Of a stretch of 64,000 nt of DNA, positions 12,175 to 28,144 are shown one piece after another. Below the pieces are notes generated by a model. That model saw only the letters and a list, made by a program, of their open reading frames with translations. It was not told the DNA's origin and made no database searches. The DNA is from Actinomadura violacea (lineage in GTDB: Bacteria; Actinomycetota; Actinomycetes; Streptosporangiales; Streptosporangiaceae). A program made the translations under genes and the position numbers. The stretch lies in contig NZ_JAGEPF010000013.1 of assembly GCF_017573465.1 (NCBI RefSeq), positions 1-64,000 on the forward strand, written 5' to 3'. Position 1 is the first letter of the stretch. The number at the start of each line of letters is the position of its first letter.

Positions 12175-12737
12175 GTCACGCGCCCGGCGAGCTCGGCGAC
12201 GCGGAGATCGTGGCCGCGTCGCTGCGCAGCCCGGAGGCGTTCGGCGAGCTGTTCCGGCGGCACGCGCCGCGGCTGCACTCCTACGTCCGGCGGCGGCTCG
12301 GCCCCGTCCTGGCCGACGACCTGGTGTCGGAGTCGTTCGCGACCGCGTTCCGGCAGCGGGAGCGGTTCGACGGGCGCCGCGACTTCGGCGCCTGGCTGTG
12401 GGGCATCGCCGCCAACCTGATCGCGCGGCACCACCGGCACGAGACCCGCATGTACCGGGCGTTCGCGCGGACCGGCGTGGACCCCGCCGAGGACGGCGTC
12501 GCCGAGCGCGCCGGGGACCGGGCGGCCGCCGCGGCGCTCGGCCCCGCGCTGGCGAAGGCCCTGGCGTCGCTGAACGCGCAGGACCGGGAGGCCGTCCTGA
12601 TGCTGGCCTGGGCCGAGATGTCCTACGGCGAGATCGCCGCCGCGCTCGACCTGCCGCTCGGCACCGTCAAAGCCAAGATCCACCGGGCCCGGACGAAGCT
12701 CCGCAAGGCCCTTCCCCAGGAGGACGGCGATGGATGA
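12162..12737 (+). CDS. ECF-type RNA polymerase sigma factor
   Basis: Sigma-70 family ECF sigma factor, 191 aa. Region 2 (about residues 22-92) includes AFGELFRRHAPRLHSYVRRR and FGAWLWGIAANLIARHHR. Region 4 (about 128-180) includes LNAQDREAVLMLAWAEMSYGEIAAALDLPLGTVKAKIHRAR, a helix-turn-helix. ATG at 12162 is used, but ATG 12168 and GTG 12171 are alternatives and none has a strong ribosome site. The stop overlaps the next gene by 8 bases. ECF factors of this type are commonly paired with a CU044_5270-family membrane protein, as here, which probably controls or senses for it. Confidence 0.93.
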   Translation: MAMVSHAPGELGDAEIVAASLRSPEAFGELFRRHAPRLHSYVRRRLGPVLADDLVSESFATAFRQRERFDGRRDFGAWLWGIAANLIARHHRHETRMYRAFARTGVDPAEDGVAERAGDRAAAAALGPALAKALASLNAQDREAVLMLAWAEMSYGEIAAALDLPLGTVKAKIHRARTKLRKALPQEDGDG

Positions 12738-13941
12738 GATCGACGCGCTGCGCGGCATGCGGACCGCGCTGGCCGAGGATGAGTCCCCGGACGCGCTCGC
12801 CTCGCGCATCCGGTGGCGTGCGGGCACCGGCTCCCCCGCCCCGGAGAGCGCTCCGCGGCCGCTCCGCCGCCGTCTGCGCCTCCCGCTCGCCGGCGGGCTC
12901 GCCGCGGTCCTGGCCGCCGGCGCCGCCGCCATCGTCATGACGCAGCCCGGGAGCGACGCGCCGGAGCATGTCACGCCGCTGGTGGAGGGGAACGTGCTGC
13001 TGGTCGCCGCCACCAACGCGGAGAAGGCCCCGCTCGGCGCGTACTGGCACACCCGGAGCATCAGCGGCGACATCTACGCGGTCGGAGGCAGCGCGAAGAA
13101 CTTCTACAAGGTCGACTCCCGGCAGGGCAACGAGTCGTGGACGGGCCGGGACGGCAGCGGCGAGACCTTCCACCTCGACCCGCCCGACGTGCCGCTGACC
13201 GCGCAGGACGCGCAGAAGTGGCGGGCGGCCGGGTCGCGCAGAATGGTGCGCGTCCCGGACCCGGAGGGGGCGGTCGGCTCGGTCTACCTCGACATGGCGG
13301 GCACCGGCCCGGCCGGTCCGTTCCCGGTCTCGCCCGGCGACCTGGCCTACGGGCTCACTCCGGCGCGGCTCGACCGGCTCCCCACCGAGCCGAAGGCGCT
13401 GGAGAGCGCGCTGCTGGACCTGAAGGGGGACTGGCACGCGTACACGGCGACGGCGAAGAAGGAGCCGATCCGGGCCCTGCGGGGGCAGGAGCGCATCCGG
13501 GCGCTGAGCGAGGTGACGATCGCGCTGCTGTCCACGGCGCCCGCGCCGCCGAAGGTGCGCGCGGCGGCGTTCCGGATGCTCGCGGCGCAGCCCGGCGTCC
13601 GCGCCGGCGGCCGGACGGCCGACCCGCTGGGCCGCTCCGGCACCGTGATCTCGCTGCCGCTGAAGACCACGGTCCCGCTCGGCCTCTACACCGCGCCCAA
13701 GCAGCTCGGCACCTACACCCGCGAGCTGATCGTCGACCCGGCCCGCGGGATGCTGCTGGCCGTCCAGGACCTGGTGGCGACGCCGCCGAAGGGCGGCCGC
13801 CCGCTGCCCCCGGGGGACGACGGGAAGCCGAGGTCGCTGGCGGCGAAGAACATGCCCGACCGGTTCAGCCGCCCCGGCGACCTGGCGTCCTACCAGGCGT
13901 TCGAGGTCGCGCAGTGGACCGACCAGGCGCCGCCGCGCTGA
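12730..13941 (+). CDS. CU044_5270-family membrane protein, sigma partner
   Basis: 403 aa. The short cytoplasmic N-terminus (MDEIDALRGMRTALAEDESP) is followed by a basic stretch and one membrane segment at about residues 55-72. The large outer domain holds GAYWHTRSISGDIYAVG and a C-terminal TYTRELIVDPARGMLLAVQDL strand pair, typical of the CU044_5270 family. Members usually follow an ECF sigma gene, and here the genes overlap by 8 bases. The role is unproven; an anti-sigma or signal-sensing role is inferred from context. Confidence 0.82.
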   Translation: MDEIDALRGMRTALAEDESPDALASRIRWRAGTGSPAPESAPRPLRRRLRLPLAGGLAAVLAAGAAAIVMTQPGSDAPEHVTPLVEGNVLLVAATNAEKAPLGAYWHTRSISGDIYAVGGSAKNFYKVDSRQGNESWTGRDGSGETFHLDPPDVPLTAQDAQKWRAAGSRRMVRVPDPEGAVGSVYLDMAGTGPAGPFPVSPGDLAYGLTPARLDRLPTEPKALESALLDLKGDWHAYTATAKKEPIRALRGQERIRALSEVTIALLSTAPAPPKVRAAAFRMLAAQPGVRAGGRTADPLGRSGTVISLPLKTTVPLGLYTAPKQLGTYTRELIVDPARGMLLAVQDLVATPPKGGRPLPPGDDGKPRSLAAKNMPDRFSRPGDLASYQAFEVAQWTDQAPPR

Positions 13942-13964
13942 CCCGGGACTCCTCCCGACGACGC

Positions 13965-13999
13965 GGAAGGGCCCGCTCCCCGGGGAGCGGGCCCTTTCC
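13965..13999. terminator. Bidirectional terminator
   Basis: A perfect 13-bp palindrome (arms 13969-13981 and 13982-13994) has TTT on the plus side and TT on the minus side. It separates the convergent CU044_5270 gene and the small secreted protein gene. Confidence 0.8.
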
Positions 14000-14036
14000 G
14001 TGTGCGTCGGTCAGTCGAACCGATCAGCCGAGCCGG

Positions 14037-14282
14037 TCAGGCGAAGGCGTGGCACTCCACCTCGGCTCGCGCGTGGGTCATTCCCAGCTTGACGTACTTC
14101 TCCGCGCAGGCGCGCTGCTTGGCGTTGAGGTCGATCTTGCCGCACGCCTTCACGCTGGAGTAGGTGCGGCAGTCCTGCTGCGTCCCCTGGTCGCTCCTGG
14201 CCGGCTGGGCGGCACTCGCGGTGCCCACCCCGCCGAGGACGACGGCCGTGGCGAGCAGTGTTGCGGTCATGACCCTCTTCAT
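14037..14282 (-). CDS. Small secreted four-cysteine protein
   Basis: 81 aa with a clear Sec signal peptide: MKR, a hydrophobic core, then cleavage after ASA at about residue 24. The mature part of about 57 residues has four Cys (DCRTYSS, KACGKID, RACAEKY, VECHAFA), probably two disulfides. GGAGG precedes the ATG. No family recognised. Similar short secreted Cys proteins are common in actinomycetes and their function is unknown. Confidence 0.75.
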   Translation of the reverse strand: MKRVMTATLLATAVVLGGVGTASAAQPARSDQGTQQDCRTYSSVKACGKIDLNAKQRACAEKYVKLGMTHARAEVECHAFA

Positions 14283-14407
14283 ACGATTTCCTCCCCCGAC
14301 GCGACTTTATCCAGCAACTGGGTCGTCCCCGGGCACAGCGCCGCAAAACACGCTCAAAGGTCAAGAAAACGAGCAAAACCGCAGGTAGATCGCCTGCCGC
14401 GAACGCG

Positions 14408-14440
14408 GAAGGCCCCTCCCGCCGCAGCGGAAGGGGCCCT
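14408..14440 (-). terminator. Likely rpoC terminator
   Basis: An inverted repeat (GGCCCCT arms at 14411-14417 and 14432-14438, GC-rich loop) lies 34 bases after the rpoC stop on the minus strand. The T-run is weak (TTCC). Confidence 0.55.
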
Positions 14441-14473
14441 CGCCACCGGGGGACGGAGCCCCCGGTTCAGGTG

Positions 14474-18346
<3,873 letters not shown>

Positions 18347-18366
18347 CTGTTTTCCCCTTGAGTTGA

Positions 18367-21834
<3,468 letters not shown>

Positions 21835-22228
21835 GAGTGGTGGTCCTTCCGAGGGCTCGCGGCGTAACTGACGACACGCACGCCAGACGACCCACGTTCA
21901 AGACCCGTGCGTTAGGGTCCAAAACGGACCCGCTCGGGAGTGCTCTCACACGTGGATAGTCAGAGGGCAGCGCAAAGGGGCAGTGTAGCCGACCGGTACA
22001 CCGCTCGCAACTCTAGCGCCGCAGTATGCATCACGTTGCCATGGAGCATCGCCCCTCAGGGCCTTGCAGTCAAGAGCGGACTTGGACTTTTCGGGCTCTG
22101 ACCTGCAGTGAGGAAGGCCATAGTTTAGGGGTCCGCGCCCGCCCGGCCGAAGCACCGGCTACAGCGCCTCCCCGCGCGGCCTGCGACGCGCCGCTCCGGA
22201 CCCTCCGCGAACGCCCCGAACCCTCCCG
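21835..22228. other. Gap holding the rpoB leader and promoter
   Basis: No gene is supported. The minus strand carries a good promoter at 21982-22010 and about 140 bases of untranslated rpoB leader. The short open frames seen here have no ribosome sites or family likeness. Confidence 0.6.
21982..22010 (-). promoter_or_regulatory. rpoBC promoter
   Basis: On the minus strand TTGCGA (22005-22010), an exact 17-base spacer and TACACT (21982-21987) make a strong housekeeping-type promoter. The start is expected near 21975, giving a leader of about 140 bases to the rpoB TTG. Confidence 0.72.
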
Positions 22229-22273
22229 GAAACGCCTCGGGCGGCCACCCGCGGAGGGTGGCCGCCCGAGGCG
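22229..22273 (-). terminator. Terminator at the end of the mce operon
   Basis: A perfect 18-bp stem (22233-22250 with 22256-22273) and 5-base loop lies 36 bases after the last mce-associated gene, followed on the minus strand by GTTTCC. It separates the mce operon from the rpoB promoter. Confidence 0.75.
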
Positions 22274-22308
22274 GCGGTGCCGGGCCGGCGCGCGGCCGGC
22301 GGGCGCCT

Positions 22309-23454
22309 TCAGGAGATGACGTCGACCTTCTGGGCCAGCCACTTGCCGTGGACCTTGACCATGGTCATCTTCAGCCGCAGCGACTCGGGGAGCTGCTGCG
22401 TCTTGTCGTTCTTGGTCGCCGACGAGCGGTCGGCGTAGACGAGCGCCACGACCTTGTCCGGGGACGCGCTGATCGCACCGGTCTTCATCACCGTCGTCGT
22501 CCCGACGAGCTGCTGCGCGACCGCCTGCTGCTTGAACGACGGGATCTGCTTCACGTAGTCGTCGTGCAGCTTGCCCGTCGTCATGGCGGCGGCGGCCCTG
22601 GTGTCGGTGTCGATCGTCCGGAAGTCGTAGGACGACAGCTCCTGGGCGGCCTTGGACGCGGCCCACAGGCCGTTCTTGCGGGCGTCGTCCGTGGCGCTCT
22701 GCTTCTGGTCCTTGAGGATCAGCATCACCGCCGCGGTGCCGAACCCGAGGACCAGGACGACCAGCACGGCGAGCAGCGTGAACCGGCCCGTGCCGAAGCG
22801 GCGGCCCGGCTCGTCGTCGTCCTCGTCCTCGTCGACGGCCACGACCTTGGCGGTCTTCTTGAGGCTCGGCCTCTTGCCGCGCTTGGCCTCGGGCTCGTCG
22901 GCGTCGTCCTCGTCTTCGGCGTCGTCGGCGTCGTCTTCGGCGCCGTCCTCCGCCTCGGCGCCCTCTTCGGAGTCGTCCTCGGCGTCGACGTCGATCTCGG
23001 GCTTGGCGCCCGTCTCGACCTCGTCGACGTCGGCGTCCGACACCTCAGCGGGGGCTGAGTCGTCCGCTGCGGGCTCGTCGGCCTCCGGCTCGCTTTCGGG
23101 GGCCTTCTTGGTGCGCCGGGGCTTCACAGGCGATTTGACGGCGCTCTTCGCCTTGGCGGGGGCGTCCTCGCCGTCGTCGTCGGTGTCCTCGGCGTCCTCG
23201 GCCTCGTCGACGGCGGCCGCCGCGTCCGCGGCGATCTGCGCCAGCCGCGCGGCTTCGCGCGCGCGCTCAGCGGCCTCCTCGGCGAGCCGTGCCGCCTCGG
23301 CGGCCTCCTCGGCCTTGGCGGCCTGCTCGGCGGCCGTCTTGGTGCGGCCCTCACCTTCCTTGCCGGCACCGCCGTCCTTGCCTGCGGCGTCGCCCTTGCG
23401 AGGGCCCTTGCCCTTCTCCGGTGCGGAGCGCTTGCCCCGGCCGAGCATGGTCAC
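22309..23454 (-). CDS. Mce-associated membrane protein with coiled-coil and acidic region
   Basis: 381 aa, last gene of the mce operon, GTG start overlapping the previous stop (GTGA). Residues about 40-85 form an Ala/Glu/Arg coiled coil. Residues 85-215 are highly acidic and disordered, with a run of EDDAEDEDD type. One membrane segment (FTLLAVLVVLVLGFG) lies at about 228-247. The outer C-terminal domain (DARKNGLWAASKAAQELSSYDF) has the fold of Mce-associated (Mas/Rv0177-like) proteins, which stabilise or assist Mce transporters. The long charged cytoplasmic part is unusual for the family. Confidence 0.82.
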   Translation of the reverse strand: MTMLGRGKRSAPEKGKGPRKGDAAGKDGGAGKEGEGRTKTAAEQAAKAEEAAEAARLAEEAAERAREAARLAQIAADAAAAVDEAEDAEDTDDDGEDAPAKAKSAVKSPVKPRRTKKAPESEPEADEPAADDSAPAEVSDADVDEVETGAKPEIDVDAEDDSEEGAEAEDGAEDDADDAEDEDDADEPEAKRGKRPSLKKTAKVVAVDEDEDDDEPGRRFGTGRFTLLAVLVVLVLGFGTAAVMLILKDQKQSATDDARKNGLWAASKAAQELSSYDFRTIDTDTRAAAAMTTGKLHDDYVKQIPSFKQQAVAQQLVGTTTVMKTGAISASPDKVVALVYADRSSATKNDKTQQLPESLRLKMTMVKVHGKWLAQKVDVIS

Positions 23455-23939
23455 GGGACCACCTCCAGGTTGGCGACGAGCCAGCGGTCACCGACCCGGC
23501 TGAGCTCCATCAGGTACCGGTAGGCGCGGGGGGCGCCGTCCTTCACCTTCGGGTTGGTGACGGTCCCGTTGAGGGAGACCATCACCTCGGCGGAATCGCC
23601 GTCCATGGAGACGACCCCGGCCTCGACCTGGTTGACGGTCGACTTGGCCTGCGTCTGCTTCAGCGTGTCCATCAGGGTCTTGGCCTGGGAGCCGAGCTTG
23701 TTCTTCAGGTCGCCGGTGGCGCCGGCCATGATCCGGTCGATGTCCTTCTGGGCGGACGACGAGCTGATCGTCATCAGGTTGACGCCCATCTGGCGGGCCG
23801 ACTGCGTCGCCTTGGCGCGCTGGTCGGAGGCGTCCTTGCCGTGGTACACGCGGACGGAGTAGACACCGGTGAGGACGGCGAGCGCGACGACGAGCACACC
23901 GAGGACGATCGTGGCGATCTGCGGCGAGAGGCGTCTCAT
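23451..23939 (-). CDS. Mce-associated membrane protein
   Basis: 162 aa. N-terminal membrane anchor (IATIVLGVLVVALAVLTGVYSV, residues 8-29), then a domain with DQRAKATQSARQMGVNLMTISS and ending RVGDRWLVANLEVVP. This is the Mas pattern: one anchor plus an NTF2-like outer domain. It follows mceF by 10 bases and overlaps the next gene by 4 bases, so it belongs to the same operon. Confidence 0.87.
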   Translation of the reverse strand: MRRLSPQIATIVLGVLVVALAVLTGVYSVRVYHGKDASDQRAKATQSARQMGVNLMTISSSSAQKDIDRIMAGATGDLKNKLGSQAKTLMDTLKQTQAKSTVNQVEAGVVSMDGDSAEVMVSLNGTVTNPKVKDGAPRAYRYLMELSRVGDRWLVANLEVVP

Positions 23940-23949
23940 CGGCCCCGCC

Positions 23950-25440
23950 TCACTGGCTCAGGGGTCCGAGCATGAGCCACTTCCACGAGGAATCTCCCAA
24001 CTCACGGTTGCCGGCGGTCCGCGGCATGACGTACTTCTTGCCGTCCGGGCCGTAGACCGCGCCCGTCGACGGATCGTATCCAGCGAATTCGACTGAATTG
24101 GCCGGATACGACAGGTACAGCCGCCCATTCGACAGCTGGCCCGTGGGGGCCGCCGCGGCGGCCGCCTTGCCGTTCGCCGCGCCGTCTCCGGCGCTCTTGC
24201 CCTTGCCCTTGCCCTTCGCCTCCGACGAGCCGGAGCCCGAGTCCGAGCCCGTCCCGTACGCGCCGCCCGCGGGGAACCCCGCGCCGGAGGTCGCGCCCGG
24301 GGGCAGCTGCGGGACGGGCGTGAGCGCGTCCTTGGGGAAGTTGCGGGCGCCGCGCACGTCGCTGGGCGAGTTGTGCGGGGCCTTGCAGCCGACGTTCAGC
24401 GGCGGGTTGCGCAGCGAGGTGTCCTGCGGCCAGCGGTGCTTCACGCCCTCGTAGCCCTTGGTGCACGCGGGCGGCGAGCTGATGTTCAGGTCGAGGCCGA
24501 GGTGCTGGGTGCCGTCGCCGGGGGTGACGGTGAACGCGCCCGCCACCTCGACCGGGTAGAGGATGAACAGCGACCGCAGGCCGTTCTGCCGGGACGTGAT
24601 GACCTGCCCGGTGGTGGACAGGTTCGCCAGCAGCGTCGGCAGCGTCGGGGCCAGCTGGTCGATCGCCTTGTGCGTCTCGTCGACGGCGCCGGGGGCGTTG
24701 TCGATCGTCTTGCGCAGCGCCGGGTCGTCCTTGCGCAGCGAGGCGGTGAAGTCGTTGAGGTTGCGGGCGAAGCCGCGGATGTTCGCGGCCTCGCTGCGCT
24801 GGGTGTCCAGCACCGTCACGCTGTTGTCGAGCAGCTGCTTGGTGTCCGGGTACGCCTGGTTCGCGGTCTGCAGCAGCCGGTGCGTGTCGTCCAGGATCGA
24901 CTGCAGGTCGGAGCCGGAGCCGTTGAACGCCCTGTCCAGCTCGTCGACGATCGTGCCGAGGTCCTTGGTGTTCACCGACCCGACGAGCTGGTCGACGTTG
25001 CGCAGCAGCTCCTCGGTCCGCACCGGGAGCGAGGTCATGCTCGCCGGGATCGTGTACGCGCCGCCCTCGTCGAGGTAGGGGCCGGTGTTCTTGCTCGGCT
25101 CCAGGTCGATGTACTGCTCGCCGACCGCCGACCGGTTCGCGACGACCGCCTTCGTCCCCTCACGCGGGATCCGCTTGCCGCGGTCGAGCTGCAGCTTGAC
25201 CTTGATGCCGGTCTTGGTGAGCGACATCGGGCCGACCCGGCCGACCGGGACGCCCCGGTAGGTGACCTCGGCGTTGGTGAACACGCCGCCGGAGTCGCTG
25301 AGGTCGACGAAGGCGGTGTACTGCTTGCCGAGCACCTGCCGGCCGACGCCGATGTAGTTCACCAGCACGATCGTCACGCCGACGATCGTGATCACCGCGA
25401 AGGCGATCAGCTGGATGATGACGCCGCGCTTGAGGATCAC
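23950..25440 (-). CDS. mceF: Mce family protein, MceF position
   Basis: 496 aa, GTG start at 25440 overlapping the mceE stop (GTGA). An N-terminal anchor (GVIIQLIAFAVITIVGVTIV) is followed by the MlaD/MCE beta domain (about 38-118, TYRGVPVGRVGPMSLTKTG), then a helical domain of about 190 residues that builds the lipid tunnel. The C-terminus is long, rich in Gly, Ser, Lys and Ala (about 385-435), and ends in a folded-looking segment with GYDPSTGAVYGPDGKKYVMP, a motif common at the end of MceF proteins. Sixth subunit of a hetero-hexameric lipid channel. Confidence 0.92.
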   Translation of the reverse strand: MILKRGVIIQLIAFAVITIVGVTIVLVNYIGVGRQVLGKQYTAFVDLSDSGGVFTNAEVTYRGVPVGRVGPMSLTKTGIKVKLQLDRGKRIPREGTKAVVANRSAVGEQYIDLEPSKNTGPYLDEGGAYTIPASMTSLPVRTEELLRNVDQLVGSVNTKDLGTIVDELDRAFNGSGSDLQSILDDTHRLLQTANQAYPDTKQLLDNSVTVLDTQRSEAANIRGFARNLNDFTASLRKDDPALRKTIDNAPGAVDETHKAIDQLAPTLPTLLANLSTTGQVITSRQNGLRSLFILYPVEVAGAFTVTPGDGTQHLGLDLNISSPPACTKGYEGVKHRWPQDTSLRNPPLNVGCKAPHNSPSDVRGARNFPKDALTPVPQLPPGATSGAGFPAGGAYGTGSDSGSGSSEAKGKGKGKSAGDGAANGKAAAAAAPTGQLSNGRLYLSYPANSVEFAGYDPSTGAVYGPDGKKYVMPRTAGNRELGDSSWKWLMLGPLSQ

Positions 25441-26837
25441 CAGAGGCCCCCCATCAGGGTCCGCAGACCGTCGTCGCCCGGGGCCGGGGCCAGCGCGCCG
25501 GTCCTGGTGCCGTTGGCGCCGGCGGTGCCGGTCTTCTTGCCGCCCTTGGTCGGCTTCGGCGTCGGGGTGGACGCGCCGGGCAGGCCGGGCAGCCCCGGCA
25601 GCCCGCCGGTGCCGCCGCTGCCGCCGGACGACTGCGGCAGCGAGCCGAGCGGCGAGTCGGGCAGGGTCACGTTGGGCACCTGCAGCATGTTGCGCATCTG
25701 CTTGCCGCTGCCGATCTGGTTCTCCAGGTCGGTGCCGCCGAGCAGGTTCTGCGCGAGGTCGTTGAAGTCCAGGTCGACGGTGAGCTTCACGTTGCCGTAG
25801 TCGCCCTCGATGACGTTGGCGAAGGTCGGCGGGAACGGGAAGGTGATCAGCGACTGCAGCGCGTTCGGCAGGTCGGAGCCGGCCTTGTTCAGGTTGGCGA
25901 GGATCTTGTTCAGGTCCTTGAGGTTCGCCACGAAGTTGGCCTGCGACTTGTCGATCACGTCGGTGGTGGTGCGGCTGAGCTTGTTCAGTGCGACGAGCAT
26001 CTTGGTCAGGTCGGCCCGGTTGCGCTTGAGGATGCCGATCGCCGGGCCGGTCTCGTCGATCGTGTCGGTGATCGTCTTGCGCTCGTCCGACAGCTTGCCG
26101 GTGAGCCGGTCGAGGCTGTCCAGCGCCCGGGTGATCGCGGCGCGGTTGGTGTCCAGCGTCCCGGCGAAGGTGTCGACGCGCTGCAGGACGTCGCGGATCG
26201 TGCCCTCGCGGCCGCTCATCGCGGCCTGCAGCTCGTGGCTGATCGTGGCGACCTGCTGGATGCCGCCGCCGTTCAGCAGCAGCGACATCGCCGACAGCAC
26301 CTCTTCGATCTCGGTGCCCTGGCCGGTGCGCGACAGCGGGATCACGTCGCCGGAGCCGAGCCGCCCGGTCGGCGCCTGGTCGCCCGGCGGCGCCAGCTGG
26401 ACGAACTTCTCGCCGAGCAGGCTCGTCTGGCTGATCGTCGCGCGGGCGTTGTCCGGCAGGTTCACATCGCCGCGGATCTTGACGGTGACGACGGCGTGCC
26501 AGCCGGCGCTGCCGCCGGCGAGGTCGACCTTGGTGACCTTGCCGACCGACACGTCGTTGACCTTGACCACCGACTGCGGCACCAGGTCCAGCACGTTCGT
26601 GAACTCGATCTTCACGGTGCGGGGGTGGGAGCCGAGGTCGGGGCCGCCGGGCAGCGGCAGCGACGAGACGCCGTTGAACGAGCATCCCGACAGCGCCGTG
26701 ACGCCCGCGAGGGCGGCGGCGCCGAGCAGCTTCGTCCGCCGCGGCAGCGCCCGGCCCTTGCGCGCCGTGCTCCGCGCTCCGTCCGCCGCCGTGCCGGACG
26801 CGGCCTGCGCGGCGCGCCTGCGGGGTGTCCTGGTCAT
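25437..26837 (-). CDS. mceE: Mce family lipoprotein, MceE position
   Basis: 466 aa. The N-terminus has an Arg/Ala-rich n-region and a lipobox LSGC at Cys52, so it is a lipid-anchored Mce subunit, as expected for MceE (LprK-like). The MCE domain is at about 75-160 (VKVNDVSVGKVTKVDL), followed by a helical region (DVLQRVDTFAGTLDTNRAAITRALDSL). The tail is Pro/Gly-rich. ATG start at 26837 overlaps the mceD stop by 4 bases (ATGA). The long n-region before the hydrophobic core suggests the true start could be internal. Confidence 0.92.
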   Translation of the reverse strand: MTRTPRRRAAQAASGTAADGARSTARKGRALPRRTKLLGAAALAGVTALSGCSFNGVSSLPLPGGPDLGSHPRTVKIEFTNVLDLVPQSVVKVNDVSVGKVTKVDLAGGSAGWHAVVTVKIRGDVNLPDNARATISQTSLLGEKFVQLAPPGDQAPTGRLGSGDVIPLSRTGQGTEIEEVLSAMSLLLNGGGIQQVATISHELQAAMSGREGTIRDVLQRVDTFAGTLDTNRAAITRALDSLDRLTGKLSDERKTITDTIDETGPAIGILKRNRADLTKMLVALNKLSRTTTDVIDKSQANFVANLKDLNKILANLNKAGSDLPNALQSLITFPFPPTFANVIEGDYGNVKLTVDLDFNDLAQNLLGGTDLENQIGSGKQMRNMLQVPNVTLPDSPLGSLPQSSGGSGGTGGLPGLPGLPGASTPTPKPTKGGKKTGTAGANGTRTGALAPAPGDDGLRTLMGGLW

Positions 26838-28129
26838 CCGGCACCTCCGGGCAGCAGCGAGGTGATGTTCTTCGGGTCGTGCGAGGTCGCCGTGCCCGTC
26901 TTCGCCGTCTTGGTGGTCTTGGCGTTCTTCGGCGTGCCGGTGCTCTTCGACCCGCTCCGTCCGCCGGGCCCGTAGGCGTCCGGCGGAATGGGCACGGGGT
27001 CGTAGTGCGTGGTCAGCGCGGTGATCCAGGACAGGTCCAGGCTCACGCCCGCCAGCGCCTTGCCGATGCCGTTGTAGGGCTTCACGAAGTCCAGGCACTG
27101 CTTGGCGGGGGTGCCGACCGAGTACGCCAGCGAGCACACCCAGTCCGCCAGGTTGTTGAACTGGCGGAAGTTGTCGCGGGTGTGGATCGTGCCGCTGATC
27201 GGGTCGTAGGCGCGGGCCAGGTTGTTGATGGCGAGCGGGCCGGCGGTCAGCACCTCGGCGAGCGCGTCCTTCTCCTTCACCAGCACGCCGGTGACCTGCG
27301 CGAGCTGCCGGACGTTCGACGACAGCTCGGTGCGGTTGTCCTTGATGAACGCCTGCACGTTCCGCAGCGTCGGGGCGAGGGTGTTCAGCGCGGCGCTGAG
27401 CTCCTCCTTCTCCCCGTCCAGCTGGCCCGACACGCCGTTCAGGTGGGTGCTGAACGAGCGGATCTGCTGGTCGTTGGCCTTCATCGTGTCGGTGATGATC
27501 CGCAGGTTCCGGATCGTCGCCGCGACGTCCCCGCGGTCGTTGCTGAGCGTGCTCAGCATCTGCGAGGTGTCGGAGATCGTCTGCCGGATGTCCTCGCCCT
27601 GCCCGTCCAGGTTCTGCGCGCCGACCTGCAGCAGCCGCGACAGCGAGCCCTGCTGCTTGTCGGGCGTCGTCGCGTTCGCGCCCTGCGGGCCGAGCGCCTT
27701 GGTGAGGTCGTTCAGGCTGCCGCTGACCTGGTCCACCTCGACGGGGACCCGGGTGCGGCCGGTGGTCAGCGTGGCGCCGTCCGCCAGCACGGGCCCGCCG
27801 GTGTAGGCGGGGGTGAGCTGGATGTACCGGTCGGCGACCAGGGTCTGGTTGACGATGACGGCCTGGGCGTTGGCCGGGACCTTGTACTTGGCGTCCCACT
27901 TCAGCTTGACCTTCACCGCCTCGCCGACCGGCTTGACACTGGTGACCTCGCCGACCGGGATGCCGAGGATGCGGACCTCGGCGCCCTTGTAGAGGCCGAC
28001 GGTCTTGGTGAAGTAGGCCGTCATGTGCCGCTGCCTGGGTTCCTGCAGGAGCAGGACGAGCGCGGCCGCCAGCACCGCGACGGCGAGGATCGCGCCGCCC
28101 AGGCGAAGTATCAACGCGGAGTTACGCAC
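26834..28129 (-). CDS. mceD: Mce family protein, MceD position
   Basis: 431 aa, GTG start. The anchor ILRLGGAILAVAVLAAALVLLLQ (about 7-29) is followed by the MCE domain (GLYKGAEVRILGIPVGEVTSVKPVG, about 40-115), a helical tunnel domain with SFSTHLNGVSGQLDGEKEELSAAL, and a C-terminal Thr/Lys-rich tail. It lies 15 bases after mceC in the operon. Role: one subunit of the periplasm-spanning hydrophobic channel. Confidence 0.92.
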   Translation of the reverse strand: MRNSALILRLGGAILAVAVLAAALVLLLQEPRQRHMTAYFTKTVGLYKGAEVRILGIPVGEVTSVKPVGEAVKVKLKWDAKYKVPANAQAVIVNQTLVADRYIQLTPAYTGGPVLADGATLTTGRTRVPVEVDQVSGSLNDLTKALGPQGANATTPDKQQGSLSRLLQVGAQNLDGQGEDIRQTISDTSQMLSTLSNDRGDVAATIRNLRIITDTMKANDQQIRSFSTHLNGVSGQLDGEKEELSAALNTLAPTLRNVQAFIKDNRTELSSNVRQLAQVTGVLVKEKDALAEVLTAGPLAINNLARAYDPISGTIHTRDNFRQFNNLADWVCSLAYSVGTPAKQCLDFVKPYNGIGKALAGVSLDLSWITALTTHYDPVPIPPDAYGPGGRSGSKSTGTPKNAKTTKTAKTGTATSHDPKNITSLLPGGAG

Positions 28130-28144
28130 TTAGGACCTGCCTGC

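Noticed and set aside
21946-22155. Small gene in the rpoB upstream gap
   Set aside because: It covers the clear rpoB promoter, has no ribosome site and no family likeness.
23950-26844. A 964-codon frame that would fuse MceF to an upstream Arg-rich stretch
   Set aside because: The upstream half is an out-of-frame reading of mceE. The GTG at 25440 with a GTGA overlap is the right start of mceF.
25437-27899. An 820-codon frame that would fuse MceE to an upstream stretch
   Set aside because: The upstream half is out-of-frame mceD. The ATG at 26837 followed by a lipobox defines MceE.
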